Both the position numbers and the translations under genes were made by a program. A stretch of DNA of 64,000 bases, taken from the NCBI GenBank assembly GCA_003538625.1, contig DPRR01000039.1, positions 1 through 64,000 on the forward strand. Direction: 5' to 3'. Below, in pieces: positions 36,297 through 45,466 of this stretch. The stretch's first letter is position 1; each line of letters opens with the position of its first letter. The notes beneath the pieces are model-generated. The model ran no database searches. It was not told the DNA's origin and was given only the letters and a program-made list of their open reading frames with translations. The stretch is from Ignavibacteriales bacterium (GTDB taxonomy: Bacteria; Bacteroidota; Ignavibacteria; Ignavibacteriales; Ignavibacteriaceae).

Positions 36297-36595
36297 CTAA
36301 CTTTTGATGCCCTTTTAGATTTTATGGTAACTAATTGTTTCCGCAACTTTTCGGCAACAGAAGTAGCTGCCGTCTTATAGTCCTCAGTCTGATCAGCAGC
36401 GTTAAGTGTTTGTCCGGGAATGTTGAGAACAACTTCAACTTTTTTAATGCTATTGGCATTATTCTGATAACTAAGAATTACATCTGCACTAATTATATCA
36501 TCGTTAAATTTTTTTAATGAGGATAGTTCATCTTTTATAAACTCTTTAAGGGTATCGTGTGCTTTAAATTTTCGGGCTGTTATCTGGATATTCAT
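36293..36595 (-). CDS. raiA: Ribosome hibernation-promoting factor/RaiA family
   Basis: A 100-residue short HPF. It starts MNIQITARKFKAHDTLKEFI and continues with KVEVVLNIPGQTLNA and the KTAATSVAEKLRKQL helix, matching the compact hibernation-promoting factor that binds the 30S subunit to inactivate ribosomes during stress. GGAGG precedes the ATG. It is translated with hprK, 15 bases downstream of the recombinase gene. Length excludes the long HPF with the dimerising C-terminal domain. Confidence 0.93.
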   Translation of the reverse strand: MNIQITARKFKAHDTLKEFIKDELSSLKKFNDDIISADVILSYQNNANSIKKVEVVLNIPGQTLNAADQTEDYKTAATSVAEKLRKQLVTIKSKRASKVR

Positions 36596-36610
36596 ATTAT
36601 CCTCCGTTGT

Positions 36611-37492
36611 TTAAGATTTTGGATGTGATTTTTTATAAGTGGATTTGAGTCTCTCTATACTAACATGAGTATAGATTTGTGTTGTTGATAAATTTTCGTG
36701 CCCCAGTATCTCCTTTACTGCCCTTAAATCTGCACCATTATCCAGCATATGTGTTGCTGCACTATGGCGAAGAATATGAGGACTTTTCTTTTTGATATCC
36801 GAAACTTTAGTTAAGTATTTGTTTATCATTCTATGAACTAATCTCGGGTAAAGTTTATCATTTTTTTTTGTTCTAATCAAGTAATCATTATAAGAAATAA
36901 TAGGATTTTTTATTATGTACTTATTCAATATCTCAAGTGATTTCTCTCCGATTGGCACTATTCTCATTTTATCACCTTTGCCAGTTACACGGAGCTGAGA
37001 TTTATTAAAATCAACACTTGAATATTTCAAATCACACAGTTCACTTACACGAAGTGCACAACCGTATAAAAGTTCGAAAACGACTTTAATGAGTTCCGGT
37101 TTTTCTTCAGATTCTTCTGCTATTTTATAGATCTCAAGTATATTATTAGTTGATACTACTTCGGGCAATTTTCTATGAGATTTTGGGTTGGATACAAATG
37201 ATACCGGATTTTCATTTATCAAATCATTTTGAAAAGCATACTTAAATGTGCTTCTGATCGCTGCCAGTTTTCTCGCAATCGATTTTTTATCTAAACTTTT
37301 TTCGCTAAGCAGCATCAAATAAGATTTTATTATTTTTTCATTGATCAGAAGCAATTCTGTCTTACCGTTTTTCTGACAATAATTACTAAACTCATCCAGA
37401 TCCGTTTTATATGATTTGATTGTATTATCTGAATAACGTCTGATATTTTTTATTTCTGCTAAATATTTAATGACCAATTCAGAAATGCTCAT
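36611..37492 (-). CDS. Tyrosine recombinase XerC/XerD family
   Basis: Site-specific recombinase of 293 residues, the size of XerC/XerD. The N-terminal SAM-like core-binding domain covers about 1-90. The catalytic residues are complete: R148 (GCALRVSELC), K172, H239 and R242 (PHILRHSAATHML), H265 (LGHENLSTTQ) and the nucleophile Y274. Probable role: resolving chromosome dimers at dif. It is not near integrase-associated cargo or att-like repeats, so a housekeeping role fits best. I cannot say whether it is XerC or XerD alone. Confidence 0.92.
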   Translation of the reverse strand: MSISELVIKYLAEIKNIRRYSDNTIKSYKTDLDEFSNYCQKNGKTELLLINEKIIKSYLMLLSEKSLDKKSIARKLAAIRSTFKYAFQNDLINENPVSFVSNPKSHRKLPEVVSTNNILEIYKIAEESEEKPELIKVVFELLYGCALRVSELCDLKYSSVDFNKSQLRVTGKGDKMRIVPIGEKSLEILNKYIIKNPIISYNDYLIRTKKNDKLYPRLVHRMINKYLTKVSDIKKKSPHILRHSAATHMLDNGADLRAVKEILGHENLSTTQIYTHVSIERLKSTYKKSHPKS

Positions 37493-37622
37493 AAATGATT
37501 TTCGGTTAGGAATAATTTAAAATGATTTAAATATGAGTATGCTTTTGATAGTAAATGATCCGCTAAAATATTTTCTTTGTTCGGGATCAAGTGGGATTCT
37601 TTACAATAATGTTAATTTCTGA

Positions 37623-38048
37623 TTATAATAAAACAAATTTATTCTTATAAAGCAATTCATTTTCCAATAGTTTCATAATTTTTTTGTCAGAATTTGTCTG
37701 ATCATCATATCCTAACAAATGCAATATTCCATGAATAACCAGTCTTACTAATTCTTCTGAAAATGTGACTTTAAATTCTTTAGAATTACTTAATGCATCC
37801 TCTATCGAAATAAATATTTCCCCATCCAATTTTTCCGAATTGTCTGAATAATTAAATGTTATAATATCAGTAGTATAAAAATGCTTTAAGTATTTTTTAT
37901 TTATCTCATAAATCTCATCGCCGGAAATAAAATTTATATCAAGATTTATAATCTTAAAATTCAGTTGCTTAGCTAAAGAACTTACTAAAGAGTGAATATT
38001 TTTTTTACTTATCTCATACTTTGAACAATAAACGTGAAGATTTTTCAA
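37623..38048 (-). CDS. ybeY: rRNA maturation endoribonuclease YbeY
   Basis: Metal-dependent RNase of 16S rRNA 3' processing and ribosome quality control. The 141 residues contain VIHGILHLLGYDDQTN. The two helix histidines of the HGxLHLxGYDH motif are kept, but the third ligand is Asp. Other FCB-group YbeY proteins also show a non-His there, so this is a clade feature, not a defect. It begins 10 bases after the preceding carbonic anhydrase gene and the pair is likely cotranscribed. Confidence 0.93.
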   Translation of the reverse strand: MKNLHVYCSKYEISKKNIHSLVSSLAKQLNFKIINLDINFISGDEIYEINKKYLKHFYTTDIITFNYSDNSEKLDGEIFISIEDALSNSKEFKVTFSEELVRLVIHGILHLLGYDDQTNSDKKIMKLLENELLYKNKFVLL

Positions 38049-38058
38049 TACAAAACCC

Positions 38059-38637
38059 TCACTTGCGATTCACTTTATTTAACGAATCCACAGTAATTTC
38101 AGTGTATTTTTTATATCGATAAGCTGATTTCTCAAAATCGCTTATTTCTTCAGAAGTCAAATCCCGAACAATTCTTGCCGGAACTCCGGCAGCTAACTTG
38201 CCTGAAGGAACTATAAAATTTGGTCTAACAACTGCACCGGCAGCTACCATAGAATTGGATTCTATAACCGCACCATCTAAGACTATCGATCCAATTCCCA
38301 AAAGACATAAATCCTGTAAAGTACATCCATGTAATTTTACCGAATGACCAATTGTAACTTTATTACCAATATTTAGTGGATATTTTCCGTTTGTTACGTG
38401 TAACATCGAACAATCCTGAATATTAGTCATTGCTCCAATTTTTACATAATGAACATCACCACGAATTACAGTATTATACCAGACACTTGAATCTTGTCCG
38501 ATTTTTACATCACCAACAATTTTAACGCCGGAAGCAAGAAACACAGTTGGATGAATTTCCGGAAATAAATCCAGGTACGGAAATAATTTTACTTCGTTAT
38601 CATGATTATTTAGTCTTGATATTTGGGCGGCATCCAT
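38059..38637 (-). CDS. Gamma carbonic anhydrase-like hexapeptide protein
   Basis: A 192-residue left-handed beta-helix protein with repeated hexapeptide motifs (SGVKIVGDVKIGQDSSVWYN, IGNKVTIGHSVKLHGC). The three zinc-binding histidines of the Cam/YrdA class are at LHVTNGKYP, VTIGHSV and KLHGC. Members hydrate carbon dioxide or are inactive relatives of unclear function. It overlaps the DUF3108 gene by 28 bases. Activity cannot be predicted with certainty because many YrdA-like proteins lack it. Confidence 0.92.
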   Translation of the reverse strand: MDAAQISRLNNHDNEVKLFPYLDLFPEIHPTVFLASGVKIVGDVKIGQDSSVWYNTVIRGDVHYVKIGAMTNIQDCSMLHVTNGKYPLNIGNKVTIGHSVKLHGCTLQDLCLLGIGSIVLDGAVIESNSMVAAGAVVRPNFIVPSGKLAAGVPARIVRDLTSEEISDFEKSAYRYKKYTEITVDSLNKVNRK

Positions 38638-39422
38638 CCGTTTTTCTTCCAGTGTCTTAATTCTAATGTAATGCTTCCAATAAGTACCTGCATTTTTGCC
38701 ACAATCGGAACAGCGTGCTGATCATTCGAAAACCAACCTTCAAAATATCCTGTCAAACCAAATATTCCTCTAAATTCTGTCTCACCATCCAGGCAGACAC
38801 AATCAATATCGTAATCAACTGCATCAATATCCATGTCTTCATTATCTTTGTAAAAATTAATATATGTTTTTTCATAATTCTCATTAATGAAGACGGGAAC
38901 GTTAACCTTTTTCTGCTGCCCTGTTCTTATACGTGCAAAATAAAATAAGGAAAGACCATCCTGATATTCATGATTGTATTTTGTAGTTGAATCTGTCCAT
39001 ATCTCATTAGTTCTTTCACGTCCTTTAATAATATGGATGTTCCCCTTTTCTTTGTTAAAAAAATATTTAGTGTAAGTGGTATCTTCCGCAAGAATGGTTC
39101 CCTTGAAGTAATGTGATATTTGTTTTGTATCAAATTTAGTTTCATATATTTGATGAAGATTAACGAACGGTATACCTTCATAGGAATTTATATAAGCAAC
39201 AGCACTGTAAAGAGTGTCGTTTCCTTCAACCTGCTCCTTAATTACCTTAAGTTTTATTTCGCCGATTTCAAATGCAAGATATTTAACCACATAAGTAATC
39301 TCTTCGCCAACATCAATAATTTTATGATTTGATTGAATACTTTTATTTACGGGAAATTGTACAAATCCAAAAATCAAAAGTAAAACAGGCGCTATTACAA
39401 TTAGTACTAAATATTTTTTCAC
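38610..39422 (-). CDS. DUF3108 domain protein
   Basis: A 270-residue exported protein. A short N-terminal hydrophobic segment (about 3-22) is followed by a beta-rich domain starting DVGEEITYVVKYLAFEIGEIKLKV, the hallmark of DUF3108. VNLHQIYETKFDT, HEYQDGLSLFYFAR and GIFGLTGYFEGWFSND lie along the rest. The family is periplasmic and of unknown function, sometimes next to lipoprotein or peptidase genes. It overlaps the carbonic anhydrase gene by 28 bases and the S41 protease gene by 4, so it is translationally coupled to both. Confidence 0.88.
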   Translation of the reverse strand: MKKYLVLIVIAPVLLLIFGFVQFPVNKSIQSNHKIIDVGEEITYVVKYLAFEIGEIKLKVIKEQVEGNDTLYSAVAYINSYEGIPFVNLHQIYETKFDTKQISHYFKGTILAEDTTYTKYFFNKEKGNIHIIKGRERTNEIWTDSTTKYNHEYQDGLSLFYFARIRTGQQKKVNVPVFINENYEKTYINFYKDNEDMDIDAVDYDIDCVCLDGETEFRGIFGLTGYFEGWFSNDQHAVPIVAKMQVLIGSITLELRHWKKNGWMPPKYQD

Positions 39423-41032
39423 TTAAGCTTAGCTAAATCTTTGGCTTCATTAAACAATGTAACAGCCTTATTTAACTGATCATCGGATGATAATAAAACG
39501 GAATACCAGCCTTCATTCTTCCAAAAATTTCTTGCGATCTGAGCTTTTAATCTTGCTTCAATATATTCTTTATCTTTCTGATATTCTTCTTCATTAAATA
39601 CAACTTCTTTTGATGAAGCAAATTGGATAAAACTTTTAATCATATCCGGAGTAATTTTAAAATTACTTTTGAATTTGGATAGATCATCGTTGTACTTTTG
39701 TTTAATCTCATCACTGTTTTTATCTAGGTAAGATAAGATAAATGTGTAGAATATATTCTTGCGTAATAAATTCTGAGTGTAGACTGTTACTAATCCCGAT
39801 TTTACAATGTAATCCGGGGTGATCCCGCCGCCTCCATACACAATTCTTCCATCAGCTGTTTTATATTCCGGCTTTGCAGAATCGTTTTCTGCAGTATGAT
39901 TAATGTTATCGCCCTCTGCTTCATTTTCATCTCCAACACTTGAGTAATAGTCTTCTTTATTCTTTTTATTCTTATAATCTCTTTGAATAAGACGACCGCT
40001 TGGTGTAAAGTATTGAGATATAGTTAGCCTTAATGCTGAATTGTCAGGTAAATCAAATTGCCTTTGTACAAGTCCTTTTCCGAAAGATGTTTCACCTACA
40101 ATTAATCCACGATCCCAATCCTGAATAGCACCGGAAACTATTTCGCTGGCAGATGCACTGCCACGATTTATAAGTACAATTAAAGGAATATTTTCATATA
40201 CGGATGGATCTGAAGCATAATAAACTTCGTCAAATTCTTTTCTTCTACCTTCGGTATAAACAATTTTCTTTTTACCACTTATAAATAGATCGCTTATTTT
40301 AACAGCCTGATTTAAATATCCGCCAGGATTACCCCGCAGATCAAGGATGAGTTGTTTCATTCCGTGTTTACTTAAATCCTGAAGAGCTTCTACCAATTCA
40401 TCATATGTTGTTTCGGAAAATCTTGAAACACTGACATAGCCGGTATTTTCATCCATCATAAAATGCGTATCAACAGAGTACAGAGGAATTTTATCACGAA
40501 CAATGTTGTATTCAATTAATTTTGGGACACCAATTCTGCTAATTGAAACTTTTACTTCTGATCCTGCTTTGCCTCTTAATTTTTTTCTTACATCATCGTT
40601 AGTTATTCCAATAACAGGTGTATCATCTATTTTTACTATTCTATCCCCGGATAAAATTCCTAACGCTTCACTTGGACCACCGGTAATGGCTGATACAACT
40701 GTAAGTGTATCGTTTACAATTTGAAACTCAATTCCTATTCCTTCAAAATCACCGCGAAAAGATTCTTCGACCTGGGTAAATTGCTCCGGTGAGATATAAA
40801 CAGAGTGTGGATCAAGCTCATTCAGCATCCCATTAATAGCTGATTCAACCAACTTTTGGGTATCAACTTCTTCAACATAGTACTTTTCTGTAAAGGTAAG
40901 CACATCATTAAATTTTCGAATACTATCGCGCAGATTATCTTCAGAAAATACTTTATCTAAAAATACACCAAGCACAATCCCAATAACAGCGGTAAATAAA
41001 AGATAAGGAAATTTTACAGATTTAAATGACAT
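39419..41032 (-). CDS. S41 family C-terminal processing peptidase
   Basis: Carboxy-terminal processing protease (CtpA/Tsp class) of 537 residues. An N-terminal membrane segment (about 8-25) anchors it to the membrane. A PDZ domain lies at about 90-170 (GDRIVKIDDTPVIG). The S41 catalytic domain has the middle serine of SASASEIVSGA and the lysine of SFGKGLVQRQ. The C-terminal extension (about 430-537) is helical and lysine-rich. It probably trims periplasmic proteins by their C-termini. It overlaps the DUF3108 gene by 4 bases. Confidence 0.94.
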   Translation of the reverse strand: MSFKSVKFPYLLFTAVIGIVLGVFLDKVFSEDNLRDSIRKFNDVLTFTEKYYVEEVDTQKLVESAINGMLNELDPHSVYISPEQFTQVEESFRGDFEGIGIEFQIVNDTLTVVSAITGGPSEALGILSGDRIVKIDDTPVIGITNDDVRKKLRGKAGSEVKVSISRIGVPKLIEYNIVRDKIPLYSVDTHFMMDENTGYVSVSRFSETTYDELVEALQDLSKHGMKQLILDLRGNPGGYLNQAVKISDLFISGKKKIVYTEGRRKEFDEVYYASDPSVYENIPLIVLINRGSASASEIVSGAIQDWDRGLIVGETSFGKGLVQRQFDLPDNSALRLTISQYFTPSGRLIQRDYKNKKNKEDYYSSVGDENEAEGDNINHTAENDSAKPEYKTADGRIVYGGGGITPDYIVKSGLVTVYTQNLLRKNIFYTFILSYLDKNSDEIKQKYNDDLSKFKSNFKITPDMIKSFIQFASSKEVVFNEEEYQKDKEYIEARLKAQIARNFWKNEGWYSVLLSSDDQLNKAVTLFNEAKDLAKLK

Positions 41033-41115
41033 TAGTTTACTCCAATAACAAAAATAATTTTAATAGTAAATAATCAATTTTATTGACTCTCATAAGTCAA
41101 TAAATAACTCCTATC

Positions 41116-42627
41116 TTAACTTTTAACTTCGGGTTTCATTTGGGGAAAAAATATTACATCACGAATTGATGGCTGGTTTGTTAACAACATTACAATTCTA
41201 TCGATTCCAATACCAAGTCCGGCAGTAGGGGGCATACCAAATTCTAATGCCCTGATAAAATCCTCGTCTATTTGATGAGCTTCATCGTCACCTTCTTCGC
41301 GCATCTTAACCTGTTCTTCAAATCTGTTTCTTTGATCAATCGGATCATTTAATTCTGAGAACGCATTACATATTTCTCTTCCAAACACGTAACCTTCAAA
41401 TCTCTCAACTACTCCAGGTTTTGTACGATGTTTTTTTGCAAGAGGAGATAATTCAAGCGGGTAATCAATTATAAAAGTCGGTTGAATCAATTCCGGTTCA
41501 ATTGTAATGCTAAACAGTTCATCTATAAATTTTGCTCTTGAATGAATAGCACTAATATCAATTCCAACTTTTTTGGATGCAGTTTTTAAATCGTCCATAG
41601 AACAATTTAAAACATTTATTCCCGTTTTTTCTTCAAGTGCTTCTATCATTGAAACTCTTTTCCAGGGTGCTTTAAAATTAATTTCAATATTATCAACATT
41701 AAAGGTTGTGGTATTAAAAACGGAATTACAAACATGCTCAAACATATTTTCTACATACTGCATCATCCAATTGTAATCTTTATAAGCAACGTACAATTCC
41801 AGCATTGTAAATTCGGGATTATGCGAACGATCCATTCCTTCATTTCTAAAATCTTTAGAAATTTCATATACACCGTTAAATCCGCCGACAATTAATCTTT
41901 TTAGATAAAGCTCATCAGCAATTCTTAAATATAATTCTGTATCCAGTGCATTATGGTGAGTTACAAACGGACGTGCCGCAGCTCCGCCATAAAGGGGCTG
42001 CAAAATCGGAGTCTCAACTTCAAGATATCCGCTTGAATCCAGAAAATTTCTGATAGCAGAAATAATTTTACTTCTTTTTACAAATACATCCTTTATATCC
42101 GGATTAACAATTAAATCAACGTACCTTCTTCTATAACGCAATTCCTTATCCGCAAACTGATCGAAGATTACTTTATTGCCCTGTTCATCTGTTACTTCCT
42201 TTGCAATTGGAAGCGGCTGTAATGATTTACTCAGTAGTTTTAACTCACGTGTGTGTACAGATATCTCACCCGTTTTTGTTATAAATACAAATCCTTCAAC
42301 TCCTACAATATCTCCGATGTCCATTAATTTGAATGCATCATATTGTTCACCAATTTCATCTTTTTTAAGGTAGACTTGTATTCTTCCTTTGTTGTCCTGC
42401 AAATGAGCAAATGATGCTTTACCCATTCGTCTTATTGCCATTATTCTACCGGCAATTCGAACGTTCATCTCAACACCTTCTTTAAATTCCTCTTTGATTT
42501 TGTGCGAATCGGAATTTATATCATACGAATAAGCAAAAGTCTCAATACCTTTTTTATTTAATTCTTCAAGTTCTTCATATCGTCTTTTAATTAAATCATT
42601 TACTGAAGGTTGAACATTATTTTCCAA
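41116..42627 (-). CDS. lysS: Lysine-tRNA ligase, class II
   Basis: Charges tRNA-Lys with lysine. The 503 residues have an N-terminal OB-fold anticodon-binding domain (about 55-165, RIAGRIMAIRRMGKASFAHLQD) and the class II catalytic core: motif 2 FRNEGMDRSHNPEFTMLELY and motif 3 GMPPTAGLGIGIDRIVMLLT. It is a complete enzyme of usual length. It sits two bases downstream of dacB in the same direction, so it is the last gene of the trpS-scpAB-rluB-dacB-lysS run. Confidence 0.97.
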   Translation of the reverse strand: MENNVQPSVNDLIKRRYEELEELNKKGIETFAYSYDINSDSHKIKEEFKEGVEMNVRIAGRIMAIRRMGKASFAHLQDNKGRIQVYLKKDEIGEQYDAFKLMDIGDIVGVEGFVFITKTGEISVHTRELKLLSKSLQPLPIAKEVTDEQGNKVIFDQFADKELRYRRRYVDLIVNPDIKDVFVKRSKIISAIRNFLDSSGYLEVETPILQPLYGGAAARPFVTHHNALDTELYLRIADELYLKRLIVGGFNGVYEISKDFRNEGMDRSHNPEFTMLELYVAYKDYNWMMQYVENMFEHVCNSVFNTTTFNVDNIEINFKAPWKRVSMIEALEEKTGINVLNCSMDDLKTASKKVGIDISAIHSRAKFIDELFSITIEPELIQPTFIIDYPLELSPLAKKHRTKPGVVERFEGYVFGREICNAFSELNDPIDQRNRFEEQVKMREEGDDEAHQIDEDFIRALEFGMPPTAGLGIGIDRIVMLLTNQPSIRDVIFFPQMKPEVKS

Positions 42628-42629
42628 AA

Positions 42630-44159
42630 TTACTTTCTCCTGAAGTTAGTTAATCGTAAGCAGACAAGATCCTGTATGTTTTCTGCGAGCTTTACCGGGA
42701 CACTGAAATTATTTGCAATCATTGAAAATGCTATTGGTTCATTATCTGCAGTAAGAGCATAACCTGACAGGCTTCTAACGTAACTGATAAATCCTGTTTT
42801 TGCCCTAACAACATTTTCCGCTGATGTATTTTTCATTCTTTTACCTAACGTACCATCAACGCCTGCAATTGGTAATGAATTATAAAAATCTGTAAAAACT
42901 TTTTTGTTTGAATACATATATTTTAAAAGTTCAACTATCTGTCTTGGGGTAACCATATTAAGATGCGATAAACCGCTGCCATCAACCATTATAATATTTT
43001 CGGGATTCAATCCGATATCAGCAAATTGTTCCTTAATTGCTGCTACTCCATTTGCAACGGAGCCAAACCCAAGTTTTTCTAATCCGATTGTCTTTAATAA
43101 TTGTTCAGCAAAAAAGTTTTGACTTCCTTTATTAATGACTTTAATAATTTCACTAAGTCGTTCAGAATAATTAGTGAATAATAATTCAAGATCACGATAA
43201 TTTATCATTCTTTCATAATCATCAATATCAATCGCATAACCATTAACCCTTATTCCTCTTTTTTCAAGTCGATTCTTTAATACTATCATTGCAAATTGAG
43301 TCGGATTTTGAACAGTTGCGTAGGTTATAACGCTATCAGCATCCTTTCTGAATTTGCCCGAAACAGTTATCACATTTGTTCCGCGCTCTCTGACTACTTC
43401 AATATTTGTTCTTTCTGTACCAATCGCCGGTTTGATATTATTAAGGATTACAATGCTTCTTAAACTGGGCTTAGAAGTTACAATAACAGAATCAAATTTG
43501 GGTTCGTAGTGAATTGATATATCTACACAATTATCGTTGTAAGATATGGCACTCGATTGAGCAGCGTACCAATCAGTTTCATAATCCCATGCCCATCCGT
43601 TTCCAAGTCCAATATCATCAAATAAATTATCATCACCGACAATGTTACCTTTAATGTTTGAAACGCCCATATCAATTAATGAATCAATCCAGGTATCATA
43701 AACATAGTAGATATCATTATTATAAAATCGTCCTGAAATTGTCGGATCACCTCTTCCTTGTATTACCAGATCACCATAAAGCGTTGAACCGGACTGATAT
43801 CCATTAAGATAAATATTTGTTGAAAATCTATAATCGCTGCCAAGTAATAATAATCCGGCTGCTGTTGTAAATAGTTTTAAATTTGATGCAGGAATAAAAA
43901 ATTTATCTTCATTTCGCTTGTAAAAATATTCGCCGTTTTTTAATGATTGAATAACAACACCCCAATTGGCATTTCTAAAACTATTATCGTTAAAAATGTC
44001 ATCTAATTCTTTATTCAGTTCAATAATCGTGGTATATGAATTTAAGTTTGAGGAATCGATAATTGCTTTAGTCGAATCCTGGGCAAATAATGTTTCTGAA
44101 ATAATTAAAAATACTGAAACACTGTATAGAGTTTTATTTAGATAATTTTTTAATTTCAT
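42630..44159 (-). CDS. dacB: D-alanyl-D-alanine carboxypeptidase/endopeptidase (PBP4, S13)
   Basis: Penicillin-binding protein 4 class enzyme that trims or cuts peptidoglycan cross-links. The 509 residues have a signal peptide (about 1-26) and the three active-site motifs: SxxK in IPASNLKLFTT, SxN-like DGSGLSHLN, and KTG in RAKTGFISYVR. The large insertion domain between SxxK and SxN is typical of S13. It overlaps the rluB gene by 26 bases. Location is periplasmic. Confidence 0.95.
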   Translation of the reverse strand: MKLKNYLNKTLYSVSVFLIISETLFAQDSTKAIIDSSNLNSYTTIIELNKELDDIFNDNSFRNANWGVVIQSLKNGEYFYKRNEDKFFIPASNLKLFTTAAGLLLLGSDYRFSTNIYLNGYQSGSTLYGDLVIQGRGDPTISGRFYNNDIYYVYDTWIDSLIDMGVSNIKGNIVGDDNLFDDIGLGNGWAWDYETDWYAAQSSAISYNDNCVDISIHYEPKFDSVIVTSKPSLRSIVILNNIKPAIGTERTNIEVVRERGTNVITVSGKFRKDADSVITYATVQNPTQFAMIVLKNRLEKRGIRVNGYAIDIDDYERMINYRDLELLFTNYSERLSEIIKVINKGSQNFFAEQLLKTIGLEKLGFGSVANGVAAIKEQFADIGLNPENIIMVDGSGLSHLNMVTPRQIVELLKYMYSNKKVFTDFYNSLPIAGVDGTLGKRMKNTSAENVVRAKTGFISYVRSLSGYALTADNEPIAFSMIANNFSVPVKLAENIQDLVCLRLTNFRRK

Positions 44160-44829
44160 CTTGTGTTAGCTTTCGATAAGCGCCAATGGGAATATCAGGA
44201 ATGATACCGGCAAAGCTGCTTCTATGTAATTTTTCAACTGTGTAATTTATTGTAGAAAACATTTTTTTTACAAAATGATTTCTTCCTTCAGTACATTGTA
44301 CCGTTATGTTTTTTCTATCTTTTTTCTTGCCGTACTTTATGGCAATAAATTTACCTCTTGTTCCATCAATAAATACGCCTTTTAACAGAGCGTTCTCATG
44401 TTCTGGTTCAAGATTTTTATCAAGTTTAACTTCATACTCACGAATTATATTGTTTCTTGGATGCAATAATTTTTGAGCAAATTCACCATCATTAGTTAAG
44501 ATCAAAACGCCGGTTGTATTATAATCAAGTCTGCCAACAGGAAATATTTTTTGTTTTGTTTTAACAATGTCTGTTACCGTCAATCTTTTCTTCTCATCAT
44601 CTGTGGTAGTTACAACACCTTTGGGTTTGTTAAGAAGGTAATAAACATGTTCCGCCGGTTTTATTTTTTCGCCGTCAACAGAAACATCATCTTCTTCGGG
44701 ATTGATAGTAAAGGCAAGCTTGGTTATAGTTTTATTGTTTACGGTTACCCTTCCCTGTAGGATTAATTCTTCAGCTTTTCTTCTTGAAGTTACACCACTG
44801 TCTGCAATAAATTTATTCAGTCTCGTCAT
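44134..44829 (-). CDS. rluB: Pseudouridine synthase, RluB/RsuA family
   Basis: Modifies uridine in rRNA (23S position 2605 for RluB). The 231 residues have an S4 RNA-binding domain (about 1-60, RLNKFIADSGVTSRRKAEELI) and the catalytic domain with the motif GRLDYNTTGVLILT, whose aspartate forms the covalent intermediate. The C-terminal RNHFVKKMF strand is typical. It overlaps dacB by 26 and scpB by 17 bases. RsuA and RluB are hard to tell apart; neighbouring scpB favours RluB, the usual arrangement. Confidence 0.93.
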   Translation of the reverse strand: MTRLNKFIADSGVTSRRKAEELILQGRVTVNNKTITKLAFTINPEEDDVSVDGEKIKPAEHVYYLLNKPKGVVTTTDDEKKRLTVTDIVKTKQKIFPVGRLDYNTTGVLILTNDGEFAQKLLHPRNNIIREYEVKLDKNLEPEHENALLKGVFIDGTRGKFIAIKYGKKKDRKNITVQCTEGRNHFVKKMFSTINYTVEKLHRSSFAGIIPDIPIGAYRKLTQDEIKKLSK

Positions 44830-45466
44830 TGTTTTCTTCCGGTTTATCTAATTCCTGCTCAAGAGTTTCTTCAACTAAGTTCATCATTATTTTATTTTTC
44901 TGTTCAATAAAATCCTCATCCTTCATTATCTCTTCAATCTCACGCGGTTTTGGAAGATCACTTAAATTGTACAATCCAAAATATTTTAAAAATTCTGTTG
45001 TCGTTCCATATAATAATGGTCTGCCAATTGTTTCAGCTCGTCCGGTAATGGTAATCAGATTTTTTTCCAGAAGTGTGTTAAGAATATAATCAGAATTCAC
45101 GCCCCTGATTTGTTCTAATTCCGGCTTTGTGATTGGCTGTTTATATGCAATTATTGCAAGTGTTTCTAATGCTGCCTGACTTAATCTTCTTTTGGATTTT
45201 TCAGATGATAAAAACCCAACGTATTTAGCGCTGATCTCCGTTGTTGCAAAAATGAAACCATTAGCAATTTTTTTTATTTTAAATGAGTTGCCGTTTTGCT
45301 CATATTTATTGTTAAGATCATCAACGACAGATAGTATTTCAGAGCCGGTAATTTCAATATCCTCACCATCAATTCCTTTGATTGCCCGGATAATTTCATT
45401 TTCAGATATTGGTTCATCCGATGAGAAGATTAATGCCTCTATTATTGATTTATATGTATTATCCAT
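44813..45466 (-). CDS. scpB: Segregation and condensation protein B
   Basis: Kleisin-interacting subunit of the SMC-ScpAB condensin complex that compacts and separates chromosomes. The 217 residues contain two winged-helix domains: IIEALIFSSDEPISENEI at the N-terminus and the segment RLSQAALETLAIIAYKQPIT with RGVNSDYILNTLLEKNLI. An acidic tail (EQELDKPEENNDETE) follows. It overlaps scpA by 8 bases. Adjacency to rluB and scpA is the conserved order. Confidence 0.96.
   Translation of the reverse strand: MDNTYKSIIEALIFSSDEPISENEIIRAIKGIDGEDIEITGSEILSVVDDLNNKYEQNGNSFKIKKIANGFIFATTEISAKYVGFLSSEKSKRRLSQAALETLAIIAYKQPITKPELEQIRGVNSDYILNTLLEKNLITITGRAETIGRPLLYGTTTEFLKYFGLYNLSDLPKPREIEEIMKDEDFIEQKNKIMMNLVEETLEQELDKPEENNDETE

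Noticed and set aside
36611..37492. Tyrosine recombinase as evidence for an integrated element
   Set aside because: It has XerC/D length and a complete catalytic set, sits among housekeeping genes, and no attachment-type repeats or cargo genes are visible.
37556..37595. Six-pair inverted repeat TGATCC/GGATCA upstream of the recombinase gene as a dif site
   Set aside because: Arms are too short, the spacing is not that of a 28-base dif site, and AT-rich chance pairing is likely.
37680..37720. YbeY third metal ligand replaced by Asp
   Set aside because: Non-His residues at this position are usual in YbeY of this bacterial group, so it is not a defect.
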